Of a stretch of 64,000 nt of DNA, positions 48,403 through 60,383 are shown in pieces; the stretch's first letter is position 1; every line of letters starts with the position of its first letter. This DNA comes from Lantana camara (taxonomy: Eukaryota > Streptophyta > Magnoliopsida > Lamiales > Verbenaceae). The notes under the pieces were generated by a model. That model did not search any database. It had not been told where the DNA came from and was given only the letters and a program-made list of their open reading frames with translations. Made by a program: the position numbers and the translations under genes. The DNA lies in NCBI GenBank assembly GCA_037501455.1, contig CM074860.1, positions 44,154,501 through 44,218,500 of the forward strand, written 5' to 3'.

Positions 48403-49584
48403 TAGGCAGAAGAGAAAGAAAACAGGGCAAAACACGGGCAACAACAAAATTCAACCCAAGACACTAAATTCCAACTCCAAATGCAATCAAAACTTGAAGA
48501 AACATGTATGCATACTTGAAGCACAATAAAATCTAACATATATACTCATATTATACATGGCTCAACAAGAATCTCTCATTCAAAACCCATAAAATTTCAT
48601 ATATGCCAACTACAACATAATTTCATATTTCAAGCAAGAAATGAAGAAACAAGGACCTAAACATGCTTCTAATCATGAATAAACATGAAAGCATCAATCA
48701 CACCTCAAACCCTACTCATATACTCAATCAAGGAATTCAAATACCCTCCAAAATATACCTTGAAATGAAAGAAGAATGAGATGAGATGAAGAGATGAAGA
48801 TGATGCTCCAACTTGGTTGCTAATTCCTTGAATTATAGCTTGAATTGATGAAATCTCCTCTTCTCCTTTATGGTGTAAAAACCGTGTATTAGTGTGTGAG
48901 TGTGTGGTTTGATGATGACATGTGTAGATGAAAAGAGAGATATACATATATTCCAAAGTCTTCCAACCAAATGGATGAATCATCAAATTTTTCGATTAAG
49001 TCCCTAGTCTATATGAATGAATGCAATGAAATCTCATCTCATGGAATATGATCACTTAACTCCAATTCATGTTATGCAATTAAGTCATTAAATTTATGAA
49101 ATGGTGAAATAAGGTCACATAATATCAATTAGACATGTTATCAATTAATTCACGTAATTTTCACGTTAATGGAAGTTCATATAAACACATGAGAATATAA
49201 GGCATATAATGTGATGATGTTTAATATAAGGTAGCATAATGCATGACTGAAAAATGGGGCGTTACACTTTTGATCATTTTGGAATATTGTATATGAATTG
49301 AGAGCATACATGTATTGGTACCTATATGTATTGTACTTGAATATTAACTGTTGGTACCTAGAGCATATAGCACAATATATGGAATATGAATCTATTGCTT
49401 CCGCTGTTCTGTTACTCTGATTGTTGTTGTTGATGTTGGGGTTTAAGTGATAGGCTAGTCCCGCCTGGCTTAGCGAGTGTGTATGTCTCCGTTCGCTATG
49501 ATTCGTCACGTGTATGAAAATTAATTTCATATACGGGTCAGGTCATGGTGCGGGGGATGTGACGTCTTGCGCTCGGGCGTTACA

Positions 49585-49694
49585 CGATTTGTCTGCAAAC
49601 TTCTTCCAAGAGGAGAAATCACAAAATAACAGGAATTCAAACAAATAACAGGTAGGTATAGAAAGACACATAGATCACGAGATATAAAAGAATG
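49585..49694 (-). pseudogene. pol: Element G protease fragment
   Basis: On the minus strand from 49692 this reads HSFISRDLC and then FVISPLGRSLQTNR, the part of the gypsy protease that follows the D-x-G-A-T-H-S active site. It is cut at 49694 by element H and at 49585 by element E (first five bases are the E TSD). The next piece is 33598 downwards, where the frame continues. The catalytic Asp lies on the far side of H, outside the window. Confidence 0.82.
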
Positions 49695-51680
49695 TGTAGC
49701 ACCCGGGACGATAGGCACCACATCCCCCGCACTATGAGTCTAATCCACATATGAAATAGGCAGTCAATACATGAATCGAACTCACAGTGAACGGGTGACA
49801 AGAAAAATAACAGTCCTGACTAGGCGGAAACTAACCCTGAAACCGTCAACAATAACCAAAATGCGGAAGCAAGGAAGTCATTCATATAATACCGAAGAAA
49901 TAAATGAAATCCAACAAGATCACAATTACGGGTTCCACTAAGAAATACACCTGTCCTAACCTGTCCCGAAATAATATCAGTTCAATAAGGGCACCACTGC
50001 CAACAATAAGAGGGTCAATACAATACTTAGAAATCATATGGTATGCTGTGAGTGTAAATGAGTGGGACCAGAACAAAGACTCCACACTCTAACTCCGCCT
50101 AGTAACCAACACCTACAAAAGAAACTGGAAAAGGGGGAAAGAGGGGTCAGTCTCTAATAGACTGAGTGAGCAGGAGCGATATACATATATATAAAACATG
50201 TACATGCAAGTCATAAATCCCGTGCAAGGTTTTATTTAAAATTAGTTCCCAAGAGGGCAAGAGAATAACTAAACAATGCTCGGACTTTACGGCTAATCAT
50301 ATTAATTTTCTTAAGTTCATAAATCATACATAAACATAAAGGCTCGGCGAGTGAGCGTGCATTATCTCCAACCAAACTCCGACCGTGTATGACAAATATC
50401 ATTAATACATTAAATAGGTGATCATGCAATATATCATAATACACACAAATCATATATCATATCCTAAAAGTTATTCGTTTGGGCAATCCGTGTCCCGGCC
50501 TTCCCGCACGGTGCCTATCAATCATAACATAATCATAATCATAATCATAAAATAAGTTCCAACCTTCTTCCTCCGGGTGGTGGACGGGTTAGCAAGGCCC
50601 CGACCACCTCATGCATAGGCCAATGGGGTTTCATGACTCCCTCAATGGCACTCGGCTCCCATTCCCCGCTAAACCTCCTAGCGAGGCCCGGTATCACCGT
50701 AACATAGTGGGACTAGCACATGGGATCACCGTCGGCCAATGCCTCCCCGGATAGCCACATGTACTAAGTCCCTGGGCCCGTGAACATATCATACATACAT
50801 AATCTCCCCAAAACATATCAGTTCATGTGAAACATATCATAATTCATAATTCATTTGAAGAGGATTTACTCGATCAATATTTACTCGATAACTTTACTTC
50901 AAAAGTAACGTATATATATATATATATATATATACATAAGGTTTTGGCCAAAGCAGGTCACATAAGGTCGTAGGGTTAATATGTAACTAAAATGAAAACA
51001 CCCTCACCTGGAAGACCACGCGACATAAAACATGAGCAATATGGGTGCCTATTTAATCCGGAAGTCTCCGCCCTGGAAACGAACTGTACAAGAGAATGAA
51101 CAATGTGTACTAGTGAGAGGAGACTCAAAATGACCAAATAGGACGCTCGGCAATGTAATGATCATGATATGAATGAAGAAAACATGCTATAATGTAATGA
51201 CCACGTTCATGTGCACTATTAAAATCTTAAAGACATATAAACATTCAATTCGTTCGTTCAATGAAGTATTCGTATTCAAACGAATTCATATCCTTCACAT
51301 TTCACGTCCAAGGAATTTAAATCACATAATCAAGTCACTCAAATATAATCATAGCACAAGTTAGATCACATTTCTAATTAGAAAATAAACAATTACATAC
51401 ATCATATCACATAATATAACATATTTGCAAAGTTTGAAAACAAGAAGAAACCATATGATGAGGAAAATAGGTTACGGAAATCACAACCGCCACAAAACGT
51501 ATATAAACGGTTTTCACCAAAAGCATGCCTAAATCTCACCCAATTATTATGAAATCAAACCACCAAACCCTCAACACATAGTAAAACAAGTTCTTAGTTT
51601 AGTACGAAAGAAGATAAAGGTGTTACAGAGGTGAAACAATCAAAAACCGAAAAGGAAAAGACAAGAAATGCGCAGGGGGA

Positions 51681-51773
51681 GGGACACGCCCGTGTCCCTC
51701 AATTTGAATAGACTGAGACACGGGGGTGTCTCAGTGCAGACCTACCAAAAGGGCATGACATGGGGGTGTCTCA
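51681..51773. repeat. Palindrome array in H 3' LTR
   Basis: Units: GGGACACGCCCGTGTCCC (51681-51698), GAGACACGGGGGTGTCTC (51715-51732) and TGACATGGGGGTGTCTCA (about 51756-51773). The first two recur in the H 5' LTR (63597-63614 and about 63630-63648). They lie about 900-990 nt after the donor-like site, further than in E, F, D, K and M. Confidence 0.88.
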
Positions 51774-53989
51774 TATTACAAGGCAAATGAGAACAAGGCT
51801 TACCGGCAAAACAAACCTTATACAAAATCAGTCCAAAAGCATACCAAATCAACTCCAAATCTTATGAAACTTGATATAAAACATATTTAGCATGTTAGGA
51901 ACATATTTCATTCAGAAAGAAAAGGCAAAATCACACGTTAAGAGCACCAAAACCCTGCAGCAAATCTGGGGCGCCAAAACTGCACATATGAGCTCAATTG
52001 TTCAATCATGCAATGATCAAGTACTTAGGGGTTGAATTTGAAGCTGAAACTTTAGGGAATGAATAATAACATGATAAGCAACTAATATACTCCATGTATA
52101 TGAAAATTAACACGAATTGGAGCACAGTAGGACGACCATCGAACCACAAAAATGCAACAGCAGTAGTCCAGTTCTGTCATGCATAAGAACAGGTCATGTA
52201 TTTCGGTTTTGGGGCTTAAAATAGATCCAAAAGCTCGCAACAAGAACTCTAACATATAAAAAAATGAGTGTACATCATATCCATGAAAATTTCACACGAA
52301 AAGGAGGCCATTAGATCAAGCAACAAGACATGATTCCACACAGCAGTCCAAAACAGGGGAGGAGACAGTTTTGATCATCAAGTTTGGAGTTCCAAATCTC
52401 ATAATTTCTTCAAAGGGTCTAAAGACAAAATCATCCTAACAACATATAATATCAGTTAGGAAACAAATAGGCCAAGAAACAAGGTCATAAACTCAGTTTA
52501 AACCCAAGGAATCAGCAGCACAACCAAGCAAGGTCACAAGAGCAATTACCCCAAAAGTTCATAACAAACTCATAACTCAAACCCTAACCAAATCTGATCC
52601 AAAGCATGTATTAAATAGATGAAATCATGTATAAGAGAGTAGAGAATACATAAATATTCATACCTTGAAGATTTGGTGGAGAAGGAAAGTGATTTGAGCT
52701 CAAAATCACAAAGGTAGCCAAGGTTCTCCCCTTTTCTTCTCTCCCTCTTTCTCGATCTGGTGCAGCAGAAATGGGGGGTGTTTTGGCTCGATTTTTCTGA
52801 TAAAAAAGGAGGAGAAAGTCTTAAATCTAGTACACAAGGCATGGGTTAAGGTATGGTTGTTAGGAATAGTGCCCTAGAAAGCCGATTGTATATCCGCTTT
52901 GTGCTTTTCCTTATTGTAATCACAGACAATCTTTGAATAAAATAACGAATTGAGGCAACACTTCTTTATATGCTCTTGTTTGGTATGCGTTTACTTTAGC
53001 TGTGCATGTATGAGAACTCCCCTAATCCTGATGACTTTAGGACTCTACCATTTAGGTGAAATGGTTCATGAAACGAGCCCTATATCACATAAGTCATGAT
53101 TAGTAAAATACTCCAAGCCGATGAGTCCTACAGACAGTGGGAGTGTCAACTTGACTCCTCTAAGGCTTGCTTGTGGGATCATGCCCTTAAGAAGGACCAC
53201 CTTGTTTCATGGAGGTGCAAAGTGTATAGTTGATACGTGCGTGATACATGAGGGTGCTTACTTTAACAAGTAAGTTCACTGAGGTGCCCCGTGTGAGAAC
53301 ATTCCTAAATGGGAAAGGAAGTTTCTATTTCAGGAAATGGAAACTTCCAGATTAGGAAATATCTCACGAGTCATTGATGTGATTAATTGATCCTTAGACT
53401 TGAGGTTCCTTGTCACTTTATGAGTTAACTCTGTAGTCTTAGGTATAAGCTTTAAAGGGTGTCGCCATAGACAACTGATTCAAGGCTTATGCTGGGGCTG
53501 CACAAGTGACTCATGAAAGTGAATGAGAATCAAGAAAGGACCTACACTTGCATTTGCAAGGTGATCTCTTATTGTGTAAGTCATTCATATGCCATATGGA
53601 GTCCTTGGCCAAGGCAGTAGATCAAGACATCAAGAAAAGGGTTTCTTGGATTGAGATCAAATGGATATGAAATGCACTTAGCTTTAAGACCGGATTATTA
53701 GGGTTCTAATTATTCCCTTACCCTAGATCTTGGTTGAGAGATAGTAAGTAGGAGGATTGTATCTCACATGAATCAATGACTTAAAGGTTCTGTCGAATCC
53801 GAACATTCCAATTCAGCTAGGGGTTAAACACCTGTTGCTAGACTATGGTCGTTTGATCTGTGGACTGATTAATTAATTAGGGTCACTGCTAATTGAATTG
53901 AGAACCTAGAGGGTCACACACAACAACTTGGCTACATGAGTTGAGGCTTGAAAATGATTAAACGAGTTAATCGAGCCTAGAGGGTTCCA

Positions 53990-54057
53990 CACGTGTGAAG
54001 CCACACATGTGGGTCACGTGAGTGACACGTGTCCTTGTGACACGTGTCACACACGTG
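53990..54057. promoter_or_regulatory. Cluster of five CACGTG (G-box) motifs in LTR L
   Basis: CACGTG lies at 53990, 54015, 54026, 54041 and 54052, several extended to ACACGTGT or TGACACGTGTCA. They are about 330-400 bp upstream of the TATA box in the U3 part. Plant bZIP and bHLH factors are known to bind CACGTG, so light or ABA control is conceivable but not shown. Confidence 0.65.
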
Positions 54058-54388
54058 AATTTATATATATATTAAATGATTAATTTAGTTAATTATTTAA
54101 TAGACTTTGGTTTAATTTTGAATTAAAAAGAAAGTCTAATTTTGGAGAAAATAATCTAGTTAATTAATTATGAATTAATTAATTAGATAAGAATAAGTTA
54201 TTTATTTTATAATAAATAAAGTATAAAATTATCCAAAAATAGTTTGGATATTTTTAGCTCTCTTAAAAGTTGACTTGAAATAGAATTCAAAGTCAAAGTT
54301 GGAAAATACTTGATGATCAAGTAATAGGAGAGAGAGGGACCAAATCCTTTGTCCATTAGGACTAGGTTCGGCCGCCCCTCCCCTTTCC

Positions 54389-54397
54389 TATATATAG
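54389..54397 (+). promoter_or_regulatory. TATA box of LTR L
   Basis: CTATATATAGGGG follows a C-rich stretch (GCCGCCCCTCCCC). About 385 bp of LTR follow, a reasonable R-U5 length for a copia LTR. Confidence 0.6.
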
Positions 54398-55557
54398 GGG
54401 AGCTCATGCTCCCCTTTAGAGCTAATTGACAATTCTTGGTTCATGTGTTGAACACCTTCCTTTCTCCAAGATTAAATTAAACCCTAGGTTAAGCCTAAAC
54501 ACTAACTAGAGAACTAACATCCTTACTAGTTAGATTGTGATCAAGTTGGTGGACTTTCTCTAGAGACTTAAAGTTAGAAGTTTAAAGATTCGAGCTTTAC
54601 CAAGGAGAGGGGATCAAGCCGCGTGAAGAGCGTTCTTGGGTGGCTTGAAACGCTTCAAGAAAGAATAAAAGAAAAGTAAGTTTTCTATCTTTACGAATTT
54701 GGTTACACGATTGCGAGTTCAAGGTCCTTTTGTTGGGAAAATTTTTAAATTCCGCTGCTTTCTGATTCGTGTTTTCCAACAATGGTTAGGTTAGAGAGGT
54801 GTTAAGGGGTCCCACCATGAAGACTAATCAACAAAAGGGTTAAACTTGCACGAGTTGTTCGTTACGGTTGGATTTCAGAGGTCTTAATGATCTCAAAAAG
54901 GTATGAGGCTTGTTCCGTTGTCTCCGGATCGTCGATACGAAGGCAACGGAGGTGACGGAATTCGAATCCGAATTCCCGAGCTCAAGATATCAACTACGGA
55001 ACCAAGGGTGCGCTAATTGCTCGTTAGCCCCTGACTTGGATTCCAAAAACAAAATAAATTCAAAACTCAATCAAATGTAACCAAAATCATGAAACGAACA
55101 TATAACCATTTTCATAACACATATAAGCCCAACATATTAAATTTGCACGAATTTCCGGTATCGATTTATATAAAAACGAAGCACATAATTGTGGCTCATG
55201 AACAATATAACAATAAAATTCATAACATTTTCAAATAATATGCAAATTCAGATTCATATATATTATAAATAAAATTGCATGCACTAATTAATCTCAATTA
55301 ATGTAAATGGACAATATTAATTAAATAATTAATATTAACTAACTTAGATTATAATGATTAACATAATCAACATATATACATATTTATATAAATATATTTG
55401 ATATTAATAGCATTAAAATAAAGCGATTAACATAATTAACATGAATTATAATTAAAAGAAAATTAAATATATAAAACACGTATAATAATAATTCGCGCAA
55501 TTTGGTAAACACATACGTCAAGCTGTATTAATATATAAAAAAAACTGGGGCATTACA

Positions 55558-57721
55558 ACCTCTCCCCCTTAAAAGAATCCGTCCTCGGATTCACTATCTG
55601 CCTGAAAACAATTAGCGGAGGAACCTCGTTCCCCACAAAAAACAAGGAGAGAATCCCCATCTCTCAAACAACAATGAGAGAACCCCGTCTCTCAAAAAGC
55701 AACAAAGAGAGAACCCCGTCTCTCAAACAACAATGAGAGAACCCCGTCTCTCACAAACCACAAAAAGAGAGAACCCCATCTCTCAAAAGAAACAAAGAGA
55801 AAGAACCTCGTCTCTTAAAAGCTACAAATCAAGGAAGTCTCCAATACTCCCGAGCCACACAACCCATACAGAAACATCAAAGAGCAAACGTCACACAGGA
55901 GGTAACAGAATCAATTACAACAATTAAAATCATATAAGACACATAAGACAAAGCAATATATATAAAGAAAGCACATAAGTGATCAATCATGCAAAGCAAT
56001 TATCACGAAAGGGAAACAAGGTACACCTAGTCAAACTCGTTTGAATTACCATTGCATGTATGCATATGCCATGAATGTTTCTTATACCGTTCACCGAAGC
56101 AATGAGGTTGAAAGTTGATAATTCATAATGCGGTTGGAGACTCCGATTCGGCTCTTGATTAATTCTTAAATTTTCCTTTTTGCTCGTAGTACTAAGCTTT
56201 GGAATCCTCGGCGTGTTGACATCATAACAACTACCCCATTCCATAACCAGTCTTATTCCTGAATAATACTCGACCCTTTCTCGGATTCTCGAATTTATTC
56301 TCTCGCCGAAATAGCATCCCCAACTTGCCACGGAAAACATTTGAAAAGCCGGTAATCCATTTTGATTAAATCATAGTATCCTTTCCGCGATTAACTTTAC
56401 AGTTTCTATCACTTAAAATTTTGACATGGTAGCAAGTGCTAATCCTTCATATGAATCCTTCCTCATCTCTTGCCATGGTAATTCTTCCTTCTCTTTCTAC
56501 ATCAAGTTTTGATCCATTTACTCCTTTACACTTAGCCCATATAATTTCACCATCTCTACTTGCCGATTTTCCTCAACTTAATATCCTTGGAAGTCTTCAT
56601 AGAAGTATGACCGACAACTCGGCAAAATTTGTATGTCGTGTTATTCACATTCCTTCAATACTTAGTGATGTCTTTTGCTATTCTCTCGAATTACTTCATC
56701 TTCAATCTTTATACGTACATTTTATCTCTTTTCCTTTTTAATCACCCCTTGAATTCTTTTGTCGAGGACTTAGTTAACTTAGGAGTGGTTACCATCATCT
56801 TCATGACGATTCGATCGAGTTTTCCTTTTCCCAAAGTTATTTGCAAAATCCATCAGAGGTTCCCTGATAATATCACCATCTTCGATATCTGAATTCCATA
56901 TACACGACTGGCCTAAGAATCTATTTGTAAAGGTGCATTCGGTTCCAGCTCCTTCAATTCCCTAGGGTCCAATTCAAGTCCTTCCATAATTGCTGCATAC
57001 TATTTCTTTCTCCTTAACTTCCTTTTGAGTCATCATGGAAAATCAACAGTACATAGTTGGATCTTAATTTGTTGGGTGTCATTCGAGCTCCTCCTACCCT
57101 CAATCAAAATCAACCTCTATAGTTGCCATCACGAATTGTGCCAATCTGATTCGGTTCCTTTACTTTTGAGCTAACATAACAGTCCCGCACAAGTTGCTCC
57201 GTAATTCCACCATCTCCAGAGTATGATATCCGATTCTATAGAAAACCCCCCTATTTCGAACTCTATCCATAACCTTTTGCCGAAAATCCTAATCTCCTTC
57301 TACTGAGTAACTCTAACTAAGAAATGGTCCAGTGAGTTACTCACACCAAATCAAGACGTTTGAATTGGAATAACATCCATCTCCCTTTGCCCCCTGACTT
57401 CCCTCTTTCCAATTTTTCTTGCAGTCCAAAGTCTTTTCCTCTTTTCTTATTTGATCCAAATAATTCTAAGTCCATTCCAACCCTCAATCTCCCAAAATTT
57501 AACTTTCACTTCCGGCATATCCCTATCGCCCAAAAATTTTCCTTTTTACCCGCTTCGGTAGAGCTTCGGTAAGGATTCGGTGGAATTAGTAGTTGACGCA
57601 TTAAACTGAGAAAGTATCCTAACAAGTATATACTCAAACAGTGCATGTTGGGTTAGAATGTTCAATGCGTGCAACATATATTTCAACAAAAGAAATATAA
57701 CATCTAGACATCAATTATAAC
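55558..57721 (-). mobile_element. Element H internal region, 3' part with PPT
   Basis: Sense is minus. The PPT, CTTTTAAGGGGGAGAGGT, occupies 55558-55575. The hairpin array is at 55647-55851 and the CGGTGAACGGTA block at 56053-56096. The rest is non-coding; open frames of 61-117 codons on both strands resemble no known protein. The last five bases (ATAAC) are the left TSD of LTR M. Confidence 0.8.
55647..55851 (-). repeat. Hairpin array of element H (7 units)
   Basis: Units lie at 55647-55665, 55676-55693, 55707-55724, 55735-55752, 55767-55784, about 55796-55816 and 55833-55851. In sense (minus) the first unit is GGGAGTATTGGAGACTTCC, matching the first unit of E, and the rest are GAGAGA[C/T]GGGGTTCTCTC. 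Spacers are short and A-rich in plus (CAAACAACAAT-like). The array ends about 70 nt before the PPT. Confidence 0.9.
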
Positions 57722-60383
57722 TGTAACGCCCCGGTTCCGGATGAACAGGTAAGCACGCCACGTGTGTGCTTTGAGCGTAGGAATTTATCTATAATTCTTT
57801 AATTTATAATATTCTTACGTGGCATTCATATTTTTATAAAATTCATGAAACATCCTTTATGTGAATTATTTGATTTTATATCATTGAAAATATTATTTCA
57901 TGACACGAAAAATATTTATTACATAAAATCACTACCGAGAGTGATTCAAATTACCAAATTGTCCCTACTTGATTGTTTCTTTAAAACATTAGGGACCTAA
58001 TCGCATGATCTTTCAAGGACATAATTGATCACTTTTCAAAATCCACATATACCCTATTGCATAACTTAAACAATTAAAGGATTAAATCGTAAATATTGGC
58101 ATTTCACATATTTCAAAAAGGGATGAATCGTTATATGATCTCCAAGCTTCCAAGAACCCATTTCATCAAAATATTTCCCAACAAAATTTGCTCTCTCTCT
58201 CGGTATCAAGAAGCAAGGAGAAGGAAGTGATTTTTGTATCCAATCATCAAGATTTCAAGTAATATTCAAGGAAATTGGGAGTTAATCATCATCATCATCT
58301 ATTTTCTCCATATTTTCATCTTCAAGGTTGGTTTGCATGGAAGTGATGATGCATGATCATATTTGATATGGCTAGGGTTTGGGAATTATGTGCTAGATGA
58401 ATTAATTGAAGTTAGAGGCATGATTATGTGATCATTTCATGGATTATGGCATGATTTATTCATGCTAATGTTGAGAATTTGAGCTTGGATGATCAAAGTG
58501 GGCATGAGCTTGGAATCTTGGAAACCTTGATGATATATTGTGTTTCAAGTGTTTAAGTGTTAGTTTATTATCTTATGAACCTATATGTATGTATATTCCC
58601 AGAAAACTTTGGCTTTGATGATCAAAAATGGATTTTTGGGTGGCTTTGTTGCATTCCCGTAGCCATCCCCTGTTTTTGCTCTGTTTTTGTAAGTTGCAGA
58701 AACAGGGAACGGCCGTTCCCAGCCTCAAGGCATAGCGGGAACGGGCGTTCCCCTCTTTTAAACTAAAACAAGGTGGCCGAGCATGGGAACGGCCATTCCC
58801 ATTTTGGCCTTGGTTCCGGAAGGGCCGTTCCCAGCTAAGGCGTATTTTTGAAAGGGAAATCGTTGGCGCGTTTTGGGGATTACGGGAACGACCGTTCCCA
58901 TTTTTCAAAGTGGACCGGAACGGCCGTTCCCACCTGGCTTGTAGAACAAAAGTTTCTGCATAAAATTACGAAAATGACCCCTCGATCCAACGACTTCTTT
59001 GACCCCGAATTGCTATAATATGTGCTAATATGTAGTGAAACAACATGCTATCATGCCACATTGCATTTTCATCGTCATCTCGATACATTTCCGCCGTTCG
59101 TCATATTTGGTCCATTTTAGGTCATGTCTCACGTATATACGTCATGTTTGCATAGGTCACGAGGGCGTGGACAAGGAGCAGGCTCCTTAGAACACTTCCT
59201 TATTGTATTTTGCAAGAAAGGTGAGGTTTTATTTTGAACAAATTGAACCCTATAACCCTTATGTGCTATTTTCGGCCAAAACGTATTATAATTATAAATG
59301 TTTTCAAAGTTATAAATACTTTAAGCAAGAAAGCAATGATTGTCATGATTTTCAAGCAAGTTTGGCGAGTACATGGTTGCACGTGGGCCCGAGGGTAATT
59401 CTTGAGCCAACCGGGAAAGCAAGGGCTGACGGGTAACTCCTGAATTATCCTCACATTGCTGGGATCACCCCCGAAGCCACTAGGAGATTAGTGGTGGAAG
59501 GAGTTCTGTGTCTAGAGGGTCATGTCCTCTACACACAACATGTCGTGGATAGTCGAGCCTTGCAAACTCGCTATCAACCGGAGGAAGAAGGAGACTGGGG
59601 ATTAATCCGGCATGTCGGGTTATCCTCGGGTTATTGCATGATTTCAAGCATGAAATTGTCTATGTGAGCACTAAACGGAATTGCATGATCATGTATTGAA
59701 TTGATAAAGCAAACACGTATTGTCACGTTTGGTGTAAAGGTTGGAGAATCGCCCCTGCTCGTCGAGGTCACATGTTCATGAAATGTTTAAGCTAAAATGT
59801 TAAAGTGATTGGTTGTAATCTCGGGCAAAGATTAAGTTTCTTGAATTATATATTCCTTTTCATTTCCAAAGTCTTCACCCGAGGCTACACCTTGCATGTG
59901 ATGTGTGTTATATATATTTATTGCCCCTCACTCAGTCTTCGGTAGACTAATACTCCACTTTTCAGGTACTTGAGCGCGTGGTCGTGCTAGGCGGGTGTCC
60001 AGTCGAGTTTTGCATTTTCACGAGTCTAGTACCGTACCTTCATGTATAGCACTTTTAGTATCTTTTGTCATAATTAGTATTGTCACGTTTTGGATACTTA
60101 AGCATGTGTAGATTATTAAGAAATGATAATGTATTGATAGTTAAGTTGGTATCTATACATATCTATTCGGTAAATATGGTACCTCTATGTATGAATGATT
60201 TTATTGCTTCCGCTTTCATTATCATGTTTGCTCTGGTTTGTTGGGGAGAGTGTCCCGCCTAGCTCGTCATTTTTGTTGTCACCCGTTCGCTATAGTTTTG
60301 GTTTATGTATGGACCTTCCATTTCATACGTGGATCGAGGCTTTAGTGCGGGGGATGTGGTGCCCTGGGGGTTAGGGTGCTACA
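57722..60383 (+). mobile_element. Solo LTR M (plus strand)
   Basis: M is 2662 bp, from TGTAACGCCCCGG to TTAGGGTGCTACA. It is flanked by ATAAC (57717-57721) and ATAAG (60384-60388), a TSD with one mismatch. It has a donor-like CTTCAAG|GTTGGT (58326/58327) and an acceptor-like TTTTCAG|GTAC (ending at 59965). The inverted pair is GCTAGGCGGG (59986-59995) and CCCGCCTAGC (60254-60263), perfect over 10 bp. No coding sequence. Confidence 0.88.
58705..58931. repeat. GGGAACGGCCGTTCCC palindrome array in LTR M (6 units)
   Basis: Units lie at 58705-58720 (perfect 16 bp), 58737-58752, 58785-58800, 58812-58833 (interrupted), 58884-58899 and 58917-58931. Most variants differ at one or two bases. The array starts about 380 nt after the donor-like site. 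Confidence 0.92.

Larger units (their letters stand above)
46573..49266 (-). mobile_element. Solo LTR F (minus strand)
   Basis: F is 2694 bp, from TGTAGCACCCGG to GGGGCGTTACA, flanked by CTTTT at 46568-46572 and 49267-49271. It has a donor-like TTTCAAG|GTATAT (intron side from 48758) and an acceptor-like TTTTCAG|GTACTG (ending at 46988). The inverted pair is GCTAGGCGGG (46695-46704) and CCCGCCTAGC (46962-46971). It also holds a 103-bp tandem repeat and a palindrome array. No coding sequence. Confidence 0.92.
33599..49584 (+). mobile_element. Element E: LARD-like LTR retrotransposon with a solo LTR in each LTR
   Basis: E is a plus-strand element flanked by CGATT (33594-33598 and 49585-49589). 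Removing K and F leaves 9.7 kb: 5' LTR 3124 bp, internal 3489 bp (40289-43777, uninterrupted) and 3' LTR 3108 bp. It has a perfect iMet PBS and a PPT but no recognisable gag or pol domain. In the first 1.05 kb the LTRs differ at about 40 sites (3.8%), roughly 1.5 million years with the usual plant rate. It sits in the protease region of G. Confidence 0.92.
43778..49584 (+). mobile_element. 3' LTR of element E, split by solo LTR F
   Basis: Its parts are 43778-46572 and 49267-49584. Donor-like TTCCAAG|GTATAC at 44344/44345 and acceptor-like TTTTTGCAG|GAAGG ending at 46484 match the 5' LTR sites and would excise 2140 nt. It ends CGGGCGTTACA, followed by the TSD CGATT. Its palindromes (about 44708-44828) are more mutated than those of the 5' LTR. 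Confidence 0.9.
52858..54781 (+). mobile_element. Solo LTR L, Ty1/copia-like
   Basis: L is 1924 bp, from TGTTAGGAATAG to TTTTCCAACA (inverted termini TGTTGG/CCAACA-like), flanked by ATGGT at 52853-52857 and 54782-54786. A TATA box (TATATATA, about 54389-54397) and the ending TTCCGCTGC...CCAACA suggest plus orientation and copia affinity. It is unlike every other LTR here. A cluster of five CACGTG sites lies upstream of the TATA box. Copia assignment rests on LTR style only. Confidence 0.82.
49695..55557 (-). mobile_element. 3' LTR of element H, split by copia-like solo LTR L
   Basis: Its parts are 49695-52857 and 54782-55557. It runs from TGTAGCACCCGGG to GGGGCATTACA. It has a donor-like CTTCAAG|GTATG (intron side from 52673) and an acceptor-like TTTTGTAG|GTG (ending at 50113). 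The inverted pair is ACTAGGCGGA (49819-49828) and TCCGCCTAGT (50094-50103), perfect over 10 bp. An AT microsatellite lies at 50910-50934 and the palindrome array at 51681-51773. Confidence 0.88.

Noticed and set aside
49527..49721. Minus-strand open frame starting MVPIVPGATHSF read as a protease gene
   Set aside because: Its first residues come from the end of the H LTR and its last from the E LTR. Only 49585-49694 is real G protease sequence.
55987..56340. 117-codon minus-strand open frame in the H internal region
   Set aside because: It spans the conserved CGGTGAACGGTA block, which is not open in the same frame in B or E, so the conservation is at the nucleic-acid level.
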